Below are positions 17,323 through 27,230 of a stretch of DNA of 64,000 nucleotides, one piece after another. This stretch comes from Kaistia adipata DSM 17808 (GTDB lineage Bacteria > Pseudomonadota > Alphaproteobacteria > Rhizobiales > Kaistiaceae): contig NZ_KE383991.1 of assembly GCF_000423225.1 (NCBI RefSeq), positions 692,217 through 756,216 of the forward strand, in the 5' to 3' direction. A model generated the notes under the pieces. The model did no database searches and was not told the origin of the DNA. It was given only the letters and a program-made list of their open reading frames with translations. The position numbers were made by a program, and so were the translations under genes. Position 1 is the first letter of the stretch, and every line of letters begins with the position of its first letter.

Positions 17323-18891
17323 TCAGGCGTTGACGGCCTGGGCGTGCTGGCGCTGGCGCTTCACCATCAGCTTGTTCAGCGACGAGAGATACGCCTTGGC
17401 CGAGGCGACCATGGTGTCCGGGTCGGCGCCCTTGCCGGTGACCGACTTGCCGTCTTCCTCGAGGCGGACCGAGACCTCGGCCTGCGCGTCGGTGCCCTCG
17501 GTGACCGCGTGCACCTGGTAGAGCGACAGGTTCGCCTCATGCGGCACGATCGCCTTGATGGCGTTGAAGATCGCGTCGACGGGGCCGTTGCCGGTGACTT
17601 CCTTGGTGACGTGCGCGCCTTCGACGTCGAGGCTGATGATCGCCTTGGCGGCGGCACCGGTGCCGGCGATGACCGTCAGCGACAGCAGGCGGATCGACTC
17701 GGCCGCGGTCGCCACCTCGTCGCCGATCAGCGCCTCGATGTCCTCGTCATAGACGTGCTTCTTGCGGTCGGCGAGATCCTTGAAGCGCTTGAAGGCGTCT
17801 TCCAGCTGGTTGTCGCCGACCTCGTAGCCCAGTTCCTTCAGCTTGGAGCGGAAGGCGTGGCGGCCGGAATGCTTGCCCATGACCAGCGAGGTCGCCTTCA
17901 CGCCGACGCTCTCCGGCGTCATGATCTCGTAGGTCTCGGCGTTCTTCAGCATGCCGTCCTGGTGGATGCCGCTCTCATGCGCGAAGGCGTTCCGGCCGAC
18001 GATCGCCTTGTTGTACTGGACCGGGAAGGCCGAGACGTTCGAGACCAGCTTCGAGGCGCGGGTCAGCATGGTGGCATCGATGCGCGTGTCGTAGGGCATC
18101 ACGTCGCGGCGGGTGCGGATCGCCATGACGATCTCTTCCAGCGCCGCGTTGCCGGCGCGCTCGCCGAGGCCGTTGATCGTGCACTCGATCTGGCGCGCGC
18201 CGCCGGCGATGCCGGCCAGCGAGTTCGCGACCGCGAGGCCCAAATCGTTGTGGCAATGGGTCGAGAAGATCGCCTTGTCGGAATCCGGCACGCGCTCGAT
18301 CACCTCGCGGAACATCGCCGCGTATTCCTCCGGCACGGCGTAGCCGACCGTATCGGGCAGGTTGATCGTCGTGGCGCCGGCCTTGATGGCGGCGTCGACG
18401 GTACGGACCAGATATTCGATCGGGGTGCGGGTGGCGTCCATCGCCGACCACTCGACGTCCTCGACCAAATTGCGCGCCTGGGCGACGGTGGTCGAGATGA
18501 TGTCGAGCACCTGCTCCTCGGTCTTGCGCATCTGGTGCGCCAGATGGATCGGCGAGGTCGAAACGAAGGTGTGGATGCGCGAACGCTTGGCGACGCGGAC
18601 GGCTTCGCCGGCCCGGGCGATGTCGCCCGAAATGGCGCGAGCGAGGCCGGCGATGGTGACATTGTCACCGGCGCGCTTGGCGATCTCGTGCACGGCCTCG
18701 AAGTCGCCCTGGCTGGCGATCGGGAAGCCGGCCTCGATGATGTCGACGCCCATTTCCTCGAGCAGCTCGGCGACTTCCAGCTTCTCCTCGAAGGTCATCG
18801 AGGCGCCGGGGCACTGTTCGCCGTCGCGCAAAGTGGTGTCGAAAATGACGATCCGGTCCTTGTCGGAGGACGAATTCGTGGTCGCGGTCAT
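17323..18891 (-). CDS. leuA: 2-isopropylmalate synthase
   Basis: Condenses acetyl-CoA with 2-ketoisovalerate, the committed step of leucine synthesis. The 522 residues are the usual length of the long LeuA type. The N-terminal TIM barrel shows FDTTLRDGEQCPGASM, with the metal-binding and catalytic Arg-Asp, and STHCHNDLGLAVANSLAGI near residue 210 with the metal-binding histidines. The C-terminal third, starting near KKHVYDEDIEALIGDE, is the leucine-binding regulatory domain. ATG 18891 has AAGGAAG seven bases upstream. The transcript begins with a leucine-rich leader (leuL, 19003-19044) and pairing segments, so expression is probably controlled by leucine supply. The rest of the ilv genes lie within 13 kb on the same strand. 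Confidence 0.95.
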   Translation of the reverse strand: MTATTNSSSDKDRIVIFDTTLRDGEQCPGASMTFEEKLEVAELLEEMGVDIIEAGFPIASQGDFEAVHEIAKRAGDNVTIAGLARAISGDIARAGEAVRVAKRSRIHTFVSTSPIHLAHQMRKTEEQVLDIISTTVAQARNLVEDVEWSAMDATRTPIEYLVRTVDAAIKAGATTINLPDTVGYAVPEEYAAMFREVIERVPDSDKAIFSTHCHNDLGLAVANSLAGIAGGARQIECTINGLGERAGNAALEEIVMAIRTRRDVMPYDTRIDATMLTRASKLVSNVSAFPVQYNKAIVGRNAFAHESGIHQDGMLKNAETYEIMTPESVGVKATSLVMGKHSGRHAFRSKLKELGYEVGDNQLEDAFKRFKDLADRKKHVYDEDIEALIGDEVATAAESIRLLSLTVIAGTGAAAKAIISLDVEGAHVTKEVTGNGPVDAIFNAIKAIVPHEANLSLYQVHAVTEGTDAQAEVSVRLEEDGKSVTGKGADPDTMVASAKAYLSSLNKLMVKRQRQHAQAVNA

Positions 18892-18930
18892 GTTGGTCTT
18901 CCTTGTCGGCGGCCCGGCACGCGAATGGTG

Positions 18931-19009
18931 CTCAGGGCATGAATGGCGGAGGTCTTCGCGTTCATTCCCCTGAGTGCCCGCCCGTCACGGGGCAGCCGAC
19001 GCTCAGGGG
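18931..19009 (-). promoter_or_regulatory. Mutually exclusive pairing segments of the leuA leader
   Basis: Read on the minus strand, three segments follow the leader peptide: CCCCTGAG (19009-19002, containing its stop codon), CTCAGGGG (18974-18967) and CCCTGAG (18937-18931). The middle one can pair with either flank, the arrangement expected of an attenuator. There is no U-run after the second pairing, so the output could be Rho-dependent or translational. The mechanism is inferred. Confidence 0.6.
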
Positions 19010-19044
19010 CGACTAAGGAGAAGAAGACCAAGGAGAGCGGACAT
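19003..19044 (-). CDS. leuL: leuA leader peptide
   Basis: A 13-residue open frame, MSALLGLLLLSRP, with six leucines among residues 4-10. It lies 111 bases upstream of leuA and its stop codon falls inside the first of three pairing segments. A leucine-rich peptide in this place is the classical sensor of charged tRNA-Leu. A ribosome site is not obvious (GGCCGCGCC precedes the ATG), so translation is inferred from the codon content and position. Confidence 0.7.
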   Translation of the reverse strand: MSALLGLLLLSRP

Positions 19045-19283
19045 GGCGCGGCCGGTCGCGTCGAACGCAACCTGCTCATCGGCACCATGGATCGAAAAGA
19101 GCTGCACGCTCTCGCCCTCGTCTTAAAGTCCGCGAACGGCGCGGCAGGTGCCTGCGCCAGACCAACAGACCTTTAGCAAAGGATTCGCGCTCCACGCAAG
19201 GCGGCAATCGCGCCGTCCGTTTCGGTTGCGCGAACTTTCGCCGGATTGCTATAGAGCGCCGACACCAGAGAACCGAGGCGCCC

Positions 19284-20372
19284 ATGACCGTCGATCACGA
19301 CCAGCCGAAAGGCGGCGGCAAGCTGCGCATCCTCGAGATCAATGTGGGCCTGTTCAAGCAGGTCGCGCCGGAACAGACCGATTTTTTCTGGGCGGGCCGC
19401 AAGCCCTACGGCAAGACCAACGTGCTGTTCGGCCCCTCCGCCTTCCTGCGCACGCTAAAGGCGCTGCGCGCCGGACAATACGACATCGTCGTCGTCGACG
19501 GCCCGCCGCTGCCGGCCTGGCACCCGCGCACCTGGCTGACGGCGCTGCGCGACTATCACATCCGCGCGCCCAAGGCGCTGTTCGCCATCGCCGCCGCGCG
19601 GCTGATGCATCGCTTCCACGACGTCCCGGTCGCCGTCATCGACATCAACGACAGTTTCGGCATCGGCACGCACCAGTTCGGCCTGATCGAGCGCTGCCAC
19701 AGCTATTTCAAGCGCGAACTGACCGCCGACCGCTGGCAGGTGTTCTTCAAGTCGAGCCACTGGGACCTGCCCGGCCGCCGCTGGCGCTCGCAGAAGAGCT
19801 CGCAGCGCCGCATGGCCAAGCTGCGCCCCTTCCATCTCGGCTATCCGTCGCAGCCGACCATCGAGCCGACGACCGAAAAGACCTCGGACGTCTTCTTCGC
19901 CGGAGATCTCTGGCCGAACAGCACGGTCCGCACCGACGGCATCAAGGAGCTGCTGGCGCTCCGCGACGAGGGCTACGTCATCGACGTGCCGGACAAGCCG
20001 CTCGACCGCAAGACCTTCCACCAGCGCCTCGCCGCCGCCCGCCTCGCCTGGTCGCCGGCCGGCTATGGCTGGGACTGCTACCGCCATTACGAGTCGAGCG
20101 AGCTCGGCACCGTGCCGCTGATGAACTACCCGACCATAATGCAGCACCGGCCGTTCCGCGCAGGCGAGCACTGCGTCTACTACTCCGTCGAGACCGGCGG
20201 CCTCTCCCGCGCCGTCCGTGCCGCGCTCAAGGAGCCCGACCACCTGGCCGAGATGGCGAAGGCGGCGCGGGCCTACACGCTCGAGCACCACACGGCGCGC
20301 GCCCGCATCGAATATGTCGTGGCGACCGTGCTGGGCCGGAAGCTGGACGGCAGCCCGGCGGAGACGGAGTGA
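19284..20372 (+). CDS. CgeB-like glycosyltransferase-fold protein
   Basis: A 362-residue soluble protein starting at ATG 19284, with GAGG seven bases upstream. The N-terminal half looks Rossmann-like (LRILEINVGLFKQVAPE, DIVVVDGPPLPAW). The second half, TSDVFFAGDLWPNSTVRTDG through LAWSPAGYGWDCYRHYESSE to GEHCVYYSVETGGLSRAVRA, follows the pattern of the C-terminal domain of CgeB/GT-B-like glycosyltransferases (FFAG..., R-x-x-L..., YE...GT-x-P). Donor and acceptor are unknown. It is divergent from leuA. Confidence 0.55.
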   Translation: MTVDHDQPKGGGKLRILEINVGLFKQVAPEQTDFFWAGRKPYGKTNVLFGPSAFLRTLKALRAGQYDIVVVDGPPLPAWHPRTWLTALRDYHIRAPKALFAIAAARLMHRFHDVPVAVIDINDSFGIGTHQFGLIERCHSYFKRELTADRWQVFFKSSHWDLPGRRWRSQKSSQRRMAKLRPFHLGYPSQPTIEPTTEKTSDVFFAGDLWPNSTVRTDGIKELLALRDEGYVIDVPDKPLDRKTFHQRLAAARLAWSPAGYGWDCYRHYESSELGTVPLMNYPTIMQHRPFRAGEHCVYYSVETGGLSRAVRAALKEPDHLAEMAKAARAYTLEHHTARARIEYVVATVLGRKLDGSPAETE

Positions 20373-20407
20373 GCGGGCCGGGGCAGACGCTGTCCCCGAC
20401 ACCCTCC

Positions 20408-20560
20408 CCGTCATCCCTGCGCAAGCAGGGATCCACCCATCCGCGCCTGAAGCCTGTCGCGCCGAGAACCCAAGCGAGCGGCTGCGCCCTCACCGCGCCC
20501 GAAGCCAGGTCCCGTGCGAGCTCCGGCATGGATCCCTGCTTGCGCAGGGATGACGGGGGA
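20408..20560. repeat. Inverted palindromic repeat, type C copy 1
   Basis: The left arm CGTCATCCCTGCGCAAGCAG continues GGATCC; the right arm is its mirror (GGATCCCTGCTTGCGCAGGGATGACG). Each arm is itself a hairpin, CCCTGCGCAAGCAGGG. The element fills the gap between the convergent glycosyltransferase-like gene and phzF-like gene. A related copy sits between ilvB and ilvN. Confidence 0.85.
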
Positions 20561-20632
20561 GCGTGCGGAACGGTCTAGGGCCCGTGAACCGACAACTCGC
20601 CCTCAACGCCGAGTGCGTCGCGGCCGAGCTTC

Positions 20633-21541
20633 CTACATATCCAGCGTCCCGCGCGCGACCAGCACGGCGTCTCCGCCGATGCGGCTCGCATGCAGCGCGC
20701 CGCCCTCGATGTCGACCTCGAGGTGGATCAGGCTCGGTCGCTGCATCTCGAAGCCTTGCTCCATGACGAAGCGATGGGTCCCGGCGGGAAGCTGGTCGAA
20801 GGCGGCGACGGCGCCGGCGAAGGCAGCCGCCGCCGAGCCGGTCGCCGGGTCCTCGATGATCGCCTCGCCGAGCCAGAACATGCGGGCGTGGAACTGGTGG
20901 CCGAGGGCCAGCGTCTCGCGCGTGTAGAGATAGACCGCGCCGACGCCGGCCGGCATCGCCGCCTGCCAGTGCTGGGCCAGCGGCCTGGCGCGGGCGATCG
21001 CGGCGAGATCGCGCACCGGCATGAGGAGATAGGGCACGCCGGCGGAATAGACCGAAGGCCGATGATTCTCGAACCCGGTCTCCGACGGCAGCAGGCCGAG
21101 CATGGCCGCGAGCGCGTCGTCGTCGACGGGCGTCTCGACGCGGGTCGACTGGCGCGGCACGTCGAAGATCGCGTGGCCGGCCTTCGCCGACTGCAGCGCG
21201 ACGGCGCAGCGGATGGCGCCGACCTTCTCCTCGACGACGAACACCGAATCCTGGCTGTTCGGCTCGCCGCCCGCGGCTTCGAGCGCCAGCAGCACGGCCG
21301 TGCCGACGGTCGGATGGCCGGCGAACGGCATCTCGTAGGCCGGGCAGAAGATGCGCAGGCTGGCCTTGTGGCCAGGCTTCGCCGGCGGTTGGACGAAGAC
21401 CGTTTCGGCGAGGTTGAACTCGCGCGCGATCGCCAGCATGCGGTCGTCTCCGAGCCCCTCGCTGTCGAGCACGACGGCGAGCTGGTTGCCGGCGAGCGGC
21501 GCGTTGGCGAAGACATCGAGAAGGGCGTAGCGGCGGGACAA
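20633..21541 (-). CDS. PhzF family isomerase
   Basis: A 302-residue member of the PhzF/diaminopimelate-epimerase-like fold. It opens MSRRYALLDVFANAPLAGNQ and contains the conserved FNLAETVFV, whose Glu (about residue 45) is the catalytic acid in PhzF. The sequence YEMPFAGHPTVGTAVLLALE is the second family signature and EDPATGSAAAAFAGAV the third. PhzF itself isomerises a phenazine precursor, but no other phenazine genes are nearby, so this is one of the many stand-alone homologues of unknown substrate. Confidence 0.85.
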   Translation of the reverse strand: MSRRYALLDVFANAPLAGNQLAVVLDSEGLGDDRMLAIAREFNLAETVFVQPPAKPGHKASLRIFCPAYEMPFAGHPTVGTAVLLALEAAGGEPNSQDSVFVVEEKVGAIRCAVALQSAKAGHAIFDVPRQSTRVETPVDDDALAAMLGLLPSETGFENHRPSVYSAGVPYLLMPVRDLAAIARARPLAQHWQAAMPAGVGAVYLYTRETLALGHQFHARMFWLGEAIIEDPATGSAAAAFAGAVAAFDQLPAGTHRFVMEQGFEMQRPSLIHLEVDIEGGALHASRIGGDAVLVARGTLDM

Positions 21542-21732
21542 GGCTGCCTCACGGATCAGAAGGGGATGGACCGTCGCCAGTCATAGCACGGCCCGCGTCG
21601 GGCGGATCCTTGTGACGGCGTTCATAGCCCCGGACGCAGGCGCGTTTGATGAATGACGCATTCAGCGGGCATTCAGCCGGGCGGTCCTAGAACGGCTCCC
21701 AACAGCCCCCCACTCCACTTCAGGAGACGAGC

Positions 21733-22101
21733 ATGAAGAAGATCGCAACGGCCGCCATGGCAGCCCTGATCGGCATCACCGCGGTCGTCGGCACGGCCGG
21801 GACCGCCTCGGCCGAGAACGGCCGCAACGCGGCGCTCGCCGCCGGCGCGGCCGTTGGCCTCGGCATCGGCGCCCTGCTCGCGGCGCCGCGCTATGACGAT
21901 GGCTACGAGGTCCCGCCGCCGCGCTATGCCGCCCCGGCCTATGACGACGGCTATCGCGCCCCGCCGCCGCGCCGCGTCGCCCGCGCCAGCTGGCAGGCGC
22001 ATGTCGACTGGTGCTACGACAATTATCGTTCCTATGACGAGCGCACCGACACCTATGTCGGCCATGACGGCTACGCCTATCGCTGCCGCGGCTCGTATTG
22101 A
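21733..22101 (+). CDS. BA14K family secreted protein, copy 1
   Basis: A 122-residue protein with signal peptide MKKIATAAMAALIGITAVVG, ending near TASAE. A glycine-zipper-like stretch (LAAGAAVGLGIGALLAA) is followed by a Tyr/Pro-rich linker. The C terminus HVDWCYDNYRSYDERTDTYV, closing YRCRGSY, is the BA14K domain, named after a Brucella lectin-like immunoreactive antigen. It likely sits in the periplasm or outer membrane. A paralogue at 23585 shares linker and C-terminal domain. Good ribosome site GGAGACGAG. Confidence 0.9.
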   Translation: MKKIATAAMAALIGITAVVGTAGTASAENGRNAALAAGAAVGLGIGALLAAPRYDDGYEVPPPRYAAPAYDDGYRAPPPRRVARASWQAHVDWCYDNYRSYDERTDTYVGHDGYAYRCRGSY

Positions 22102-22131
22102 GGACGCCAGTCCTCCAACTCAGGTCGAAAG

Positions 22132-22163
22132 GGGCCCGCCGTCATCCGGCGGGCCCTTCGCGT
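22132..22163 (+). terminator. Terminator between BA14K copy 1 and the convergent dehydrogenase gene
   Basis: A nine-base stem GGGCCCGCC / GGCGGGCCC with a seven-base loop, followed by TTCGCGTTT. The T-tract is interrupted, so termination may be partial. Confidence 0.65.
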
Positions 22164-22164
22164 T

Positions 22165-23190
22165 TCAGGTCACGCTGACCGGCTTCGAGCGCAGGCGGCT
22201 CGCCAGCGCCGGATCGGCGCGGCGGCAGAGCTGCGGCGGCAGGCCACGCAGGATCAGCTCGGCATCCGCGACCGCCATGCGGCCGATCGAGAACAGCGCG
22301 TCGGTCGTTCCGCCCGTCCGATGGGCGGAAAGCAAGAGCCCCTCGATCTGACGCACCGGGTCATCGGCCGGCACCGGCTCCTCGGGGAAGACGTCGGTCG
22401 CGGCGCGGATATGGCCGGAGCGGACCGCGTCGAGCATGGCCGGGAAATCGACCACCGCCGCGCGGCTCATCAGCAGGAAGGCGGCGCCCTTCTTCATCAG
22501 CGCGAATTCGCGGGCGCCGAGAAAGCCTTGGTTCTCGCCCGTCACGGCGGCGAAGACGAAGACGACCTGGCTGGTGGCGAGCAGGTCGTCGAGCGCGGCC
22601 GGCTGGCAGTCATGCCGCTCGATGATCTCGTCGGGCAGCCAGGGATCGAACACCTTGACCGGATTTCTGAACGGCCGGATCAGCTCGCGCAAATTCCGGC
22701 CGAGATCGCCGAGCCCGATGATGCCGACCGGCGCGCCGGCGAAGCGGAACGTCTCGGTGTTGGCGGCGAGACCGTATTCCTCTGTGCCAGCGCGGAACGC
22801 CCGGTCGGCCGCGGTGATGCCGCGGGCGAGGTCGATCGCCATGCCGAGAGCGGCCTCCGCGACCGGCGCGGCGAAGGCCGAGCCCGGCGTCAGCACCCAG
22901 ATGCCGCGCTCCTGGCAGGCCTGATAGTCGATATTGGGCAGGAAGTTGGTCTCGACATTGATGACCGCCTTCAGCTTCTTCGCCCGGTCGAGCCGCTCGC
23001 GCGGCAGCGCCGTCTGGCCGAAGATCATGACGGTCTCCGGCAGGAGCGCGTCGACCTCGGCGTCCGACATCGGCGCTTCCTCGGAGATGACCAGCCGTCC
23101 CAGCTTCTCGAGCCGGGCGCGGACGTCGGGCTCCATGATCAGGTCGAGCGTCCGCGGCAGCGGATCGACCAGGATGATACCTTCGCTCAA
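22165..23190 (-). CDS. D-isomer-specific 2-hydroxyacid dehydrogenase family protein
   Basis: A 341-residue cytosolic NAD-dependent oxidoreductase. I start at TTG 23190 because AGGGG lies nine bases upstream and the protein then opens LSEGIILVDPLP at the first strand of the family; upstream ATG options add a nonconserved tail. The nucleotide fold shows GIIGLGDLGRNLRELI. The three catalytic positions are Arg in LLMSRAAVVD, Glu in DVFPEEPVP and His in LLSAHRTGGT. The RG of the usual ARG motif is RA and the PHxxG of the usual His motif is SAHRTG, so it belongs to a divergent subgroup. Substrate unknown. Confidence 0.75.
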   Translation of the reverse strand: MSEGIILVDPLPRTLDLIMEPDVRARLEKLGRLVISEEAPMSDAEVDALLPETVMIFGQTALPRERLDRAKKLKAVINVETNFLPNIDYQACQERGIWVLTPGSAFAAPVAEAALGMAIDLARGITAADRAFRAGTEEYGLAANTETFRFAGAPVGIIGLGDLGRNLRELIRPFRNPVKVFDPWLPDEIIERHDCQPAALDDLLATSQVVFVFAAVTGENQGFLGAREFALMKKGAAFLLMSRAAVVDFPAMLDAVRSGHIRAATDVFPEEPVPADDPVRQIEGLLLSAHRTGGTTDALFSIGRMAVADAELILRGLPPQLCRRADPALASRLRSKPVSVT

Positions 23191-23584
23191 GGCGTTTCCC
23201 CTCGTTATGGTTGGCGACAGCCTAGAGCGTTTTCGCGCGAAGTGGATACCGGTTCGCGCCAAGAAAGCGCGGCGCGACGACAAATCGGCCCGCCTCGGCG
23301 CTCCACCAGGCGGCGGACGGCTCGGACCACCCGCCCCCGGGCGCGAACCTTCAGGAAGGGAGGTCCGGCAGGTCCCGGCCCCGCCCCGGCGACCGCCCCT
23401 CGCTCATCGGTAGAGACCGCCCCGTCGCGCAACGTGTAGTCTTGGTTTCTATTTGGTTAATGAAGCAACGCATCCGACAAGGCATGTAGATTTGCAACCA
23501 TGCCGGCAGACGATGCAGTCATAGTTTCGCCCCGATGCCCCGGGATATTCCGAACATCTGATTTCGGAAACAGGAGGCTTCATC
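23191..23584. other. 394-base intergenic region with a rhizobial repeat
   Basis: No gene seen. The region holds the palindromic repeat listed at 23223-23270, a proline-codon-like GC-rich stretch, and then a less GC-rich part before the second BA14K gene that probably includes its promoter. Confidence 0.6.
23223..23270. repeat. TAGAGCGTTTTCGCGCGAAGTGG-type palindromic repeat
   Basis: The block from TAGAGCGTTTTC through GTGGATACCGGTTCGCG to GAAAGCGC is a dyad (GCGTTTTC against GAAAGCGC, with TTCGCGCGAA inside). I recognise this type as a very common intergenic element of Rhizobiales genomes. It lies just upstream of the 2-hydroxyacid dehydrogenase gene. Confidence 0.7.
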
Positions 23585-23953
23585 GTGAGAAGCTTTGCTA
23601 AGGCGGCACTCGCCGGCATTCTTGGCGTCATGGCCGTCACGGCAACCGCGACGACGGCCTCGGCGGATCGCTGGCGCGGCGGCCCGCCGGCCCGGCACTA
23701 TCACTATCACAATGACAATAGCGGCGCGGTGATCGGCGGTCTCGCTGCCGGCACGCTGCTCGGCCTCGGCATCGGCGCGATCGCCTCGCAGCCGCGCTAT
23801 TACGACGACGGCTACGAGGTCCCCCCGCCGCGCGGCGTCGCCTGGCGCAACCATGTCGAATACTGCCTCGACCGCTACCGCAGCTACAACCCGAACACCG
23901 ACACCTATATCGGCCGGGACGGCTACGAATATCGCTGCCGCGGCTCGTACTGA
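23585..23953 (+). CDS. BA14K family secreted protein, copy 2
   Basis: A 122-residue protein starting at GTG 23585, with AGGAGG eight bases upstream. Signal peptide VRSFAKAALAGILGVMAVTA, ending near TASAD, then a His/Tyr stretch (HYHYHNDN), a glycine-zipper-like hydrophobic segment, the linker YYDDGYEVPPP shared with copy 1, and the C-terminal BA14K domain HVEYCLDRYRSYNPNTDTYI, closing YRCRGSY. The two copies sit on either side of the minus-strand dehydrogenase gene. The HYHYH stretch could bind metal; this is speculative. Confidence 0.9.
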   Translation: MRSFAKAALAGILGVMAVTATATTASADRWRGGPPARHYHYHNDNSGAVIGGLAAGTLLGLGIGAIASQPRYYDDGYEVPPPRGVAWRNHVEYCLDRYRSYNPNTDTYIGRDGYEYRCRGSY

Positions 23954-24003
23954 GCCGGCCGGTGCCCGGGGCTAACGCCCCGGTAACGCAGCGCTAACGG
24001 AAA

Positions 24004-24037
24004 AGCCCCGCGGGATCGCTCCCGCGGGGCTCTTTTT
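24004..24037. terminator. Bidirectional terminator between BA14K copy 2 and ilvC
   Basis: A perfect 12-bp stem AGCCCCGCGGGA / TCCCGCGGGGCT with a TCGC loop is followed by CTTTTT on the plus strand. AAAA on the other side gives a U-run for the minus strand as well, so it can serve both converging genes. Confidence 0.92.
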
Positions 24038-24108
24038 ATGGCTCGGCGGCGGAGCGCCCCGCCGGCCCGCCCGCGGACGGACGAGCGGCGGGGCATCCGC
24101 CAGACGAA

Positions 24109-25897
<1,789 letters not shown>

Positions 25898-25909
25898 GCT
25901 GCAGTGCAG

Positions 25910-25925
25910 CGTACCGTACGGTACG
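25910..25925. promoter_or_regulatory. Probable TetR operator: perfect 16-bp palindrome
   Basis: CGTACCGTACGGTACG reads the same on both strands. It starts 13 bases upstream of the tetR ATG and lies 184 bases before the divergent LLM oxidoreductase gene. Size, symmetry and place are those of a TetR-family autoregulatory operator. Confidence 0.8.
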
Positions 25926-26108
25926 GTTCCGATGCAATATCGGAAGCATCGGAGCCGGTCAAGCCGCCGGCCGGTTGAAACACTGGAAACCGAAAGCATC
26001 GCCGCCGGAGGTGGACCGACACCGGGCCAGGCATGGCAAATCGGCGGCCAACGCCTATCTTGGTTGCCAAAGCGGCGCGCCCCTGTTGCGCCCCAATGGA
26101 GAAGTCCC

Positions 26109-27149
26109 GTGAAGAAGAAGATCGGTTTCCTGTCCTTCGGCCACTATCAGGCGGCGCCCGGCTCGCTCGCCCGCACGGCGCAGGATTCACTGCTGCAGGC
26201 GATCGATCTCGCCGTCGCGGCCGAGGAGATCGGCATCGACGGCGCGTTCTTCCGCGTCCATCATTTCGCCCGCCAGGCTGCCTCCCCCTTCCCGCTGCTC
26301 GCGGCGATCGCGGCGCGCACCAAGCGGATCGAGTTCGGCACCGGCGTCGTCGACATGCGCTACGAGAACCCGCTCTACATGGCCGAGGAAGCCGCCGCGA
26401 CCGACCTGATCGGCAATGGCAGGCTGCAGCTCGGCATCAGCCGCGGCTCGCCCGAACCGGCGGAGCGTGGCTGGGAGGCCTTCGGCTATGATTCCGGCGA
26501 GGATCTCACCGGCGCCGATCTCGCGCGCGTGCACACCGAGATGTTCCGGCTCGCGATCCGCGGCGTCGGCATCGCCAAGGCCGACACCAAGATGACCGGC
26601 ATGGTCGGCAAGCTGGCGATCCAGCCGCAGTCGCCGGGCCTGCCGGAGCGCATCTGGTGGGGCGCCGCCTCGCGCAAGACCGCCATCTGGACGGCCGAAC
26701 AGGGCATGAACCTGATGAGCTCGACACTGCTCTTGGAAGACACCGGCGTGCCGTTCAGCGAGCTGCAGGCCGAACAGATCCAGGTGTTCCGCGAGGCCTG
26801 GGCCAAGGCGGGCTGGAAACACCAGCCCCGCGTCTCGGTCTCGCGCAGCGTGCTGCCGATCACCGATGACACGGACCGGCGGTATTTCGGCGCGCGCGAC
26901 GGCTCGGACCAGGATCAGGTCGGCTATCTCGACAACAGCATTGCCCGCTTCGGCAAGAGCTATGTCGGCGATCCCGACATGATCGCCGCCGAACTCGCCA
27001 AGGACCAGGCCGTGCGCGATGCCGACACGCTGCTCCTGACCGTGCCCAACCAGCTCGGCGTCGAGTTCAACGCCAAGATGCTGAAGACAATCGCCGACCA
27101 CATCGCCCCAGCCATCGGTTGGTCGCGGGCGGAACTGGAAGTCGCCTGA
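26109..27149 (+). CDS. LLM-class (luciferase-like) flavin-dependent oxidoreductase
   Basis: A 346-residue TIM-barrel flavoenzyme from GTG 26109, with GGAGAAG five bases upstream. It opens VKKKIGFLSFGHYQAAPGS, and shows IDGAFFRVHHFARQ, IEFGTGVVDMRYENPLYMAE and LQLGISRGSPEPAERG, all in the places typical of bacterial-luciferase-like monooxygenases. These use FMNH2 or F420. The substrate is unknown. It is divergent from the tetR gene and shares the palindromic operator region, so it is probably the regulated target. Confidence 0.85.
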   Translation: MKKKIGFLSFGHYQAAPGSLARTAQDSLLQAIDLAVAAEEIGIDGAFFRVHHFARQAASPFPLLAAIAARTKRIEFGTGVVDMRYENPLYMAEEAAATDLIGNGRLQLGISRGSPEPAERGWEAFGYDSGEDLTGADLARVHTEMFRLAIRGVGIAKADTKMTGMVGKLAIQPQSPGLPERIWWGAASRKTAIWTAEQGMNLMSSTLLLEDTGVPFSELQAEQIQVFREAWAKAGWKHQPRVSVSRSVLPITDDTDRRYFGARDGSDQDQVGYLDNSIARFGKSYVGDPDMIAAELAKDQAVRDADTLLLTVPNQLGVEFNAKMLKTIADHIAPAIGWSRAELEVA

Positions 27150-27158
27150 GGCGTCTCC

Positions 27159-27188
27159 CCCGACCTCTCCCCTCAAGGAGAGGTCGGG
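27159..27188. repeat. Perfect 12-bp inverted repeat between convergent genes (type B arm)
   Basis: CCCGACCTCTCC and GGAGAGGTCGGG pair around a six-base loop, nine bases after the LLM gene stop and about 40 before the ABC-F stop on the opposite strand. There is no T-run. It may terminate or stabilise both converging transcripts, and its arms resemble the 17.1 kb repeats. Confidence 0.75.
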
Positions 27189-27230
27189 AACTTCGGCACG
27201 GAAACTTCGGCAAGCGAGGGCTCCGCTCGC

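Noticed and set aside
16846-18942. 698-codon plus-strand frame over the repeat region and leuA
   Set aside because: It runs through palindromic repeats and a terminator and antisense to leuA; it is an artefact of high GC.
18888-18965. Small frame MNAKTSAIHALSTIRVPGRR overlapping the leuA start codon
   Set aside because: It has the right position for translational coupling (ATGA) but its purine-rich site is only one base from the ATG and its residues include few Leu. The upstream leucine-rich frame is a far better leader.
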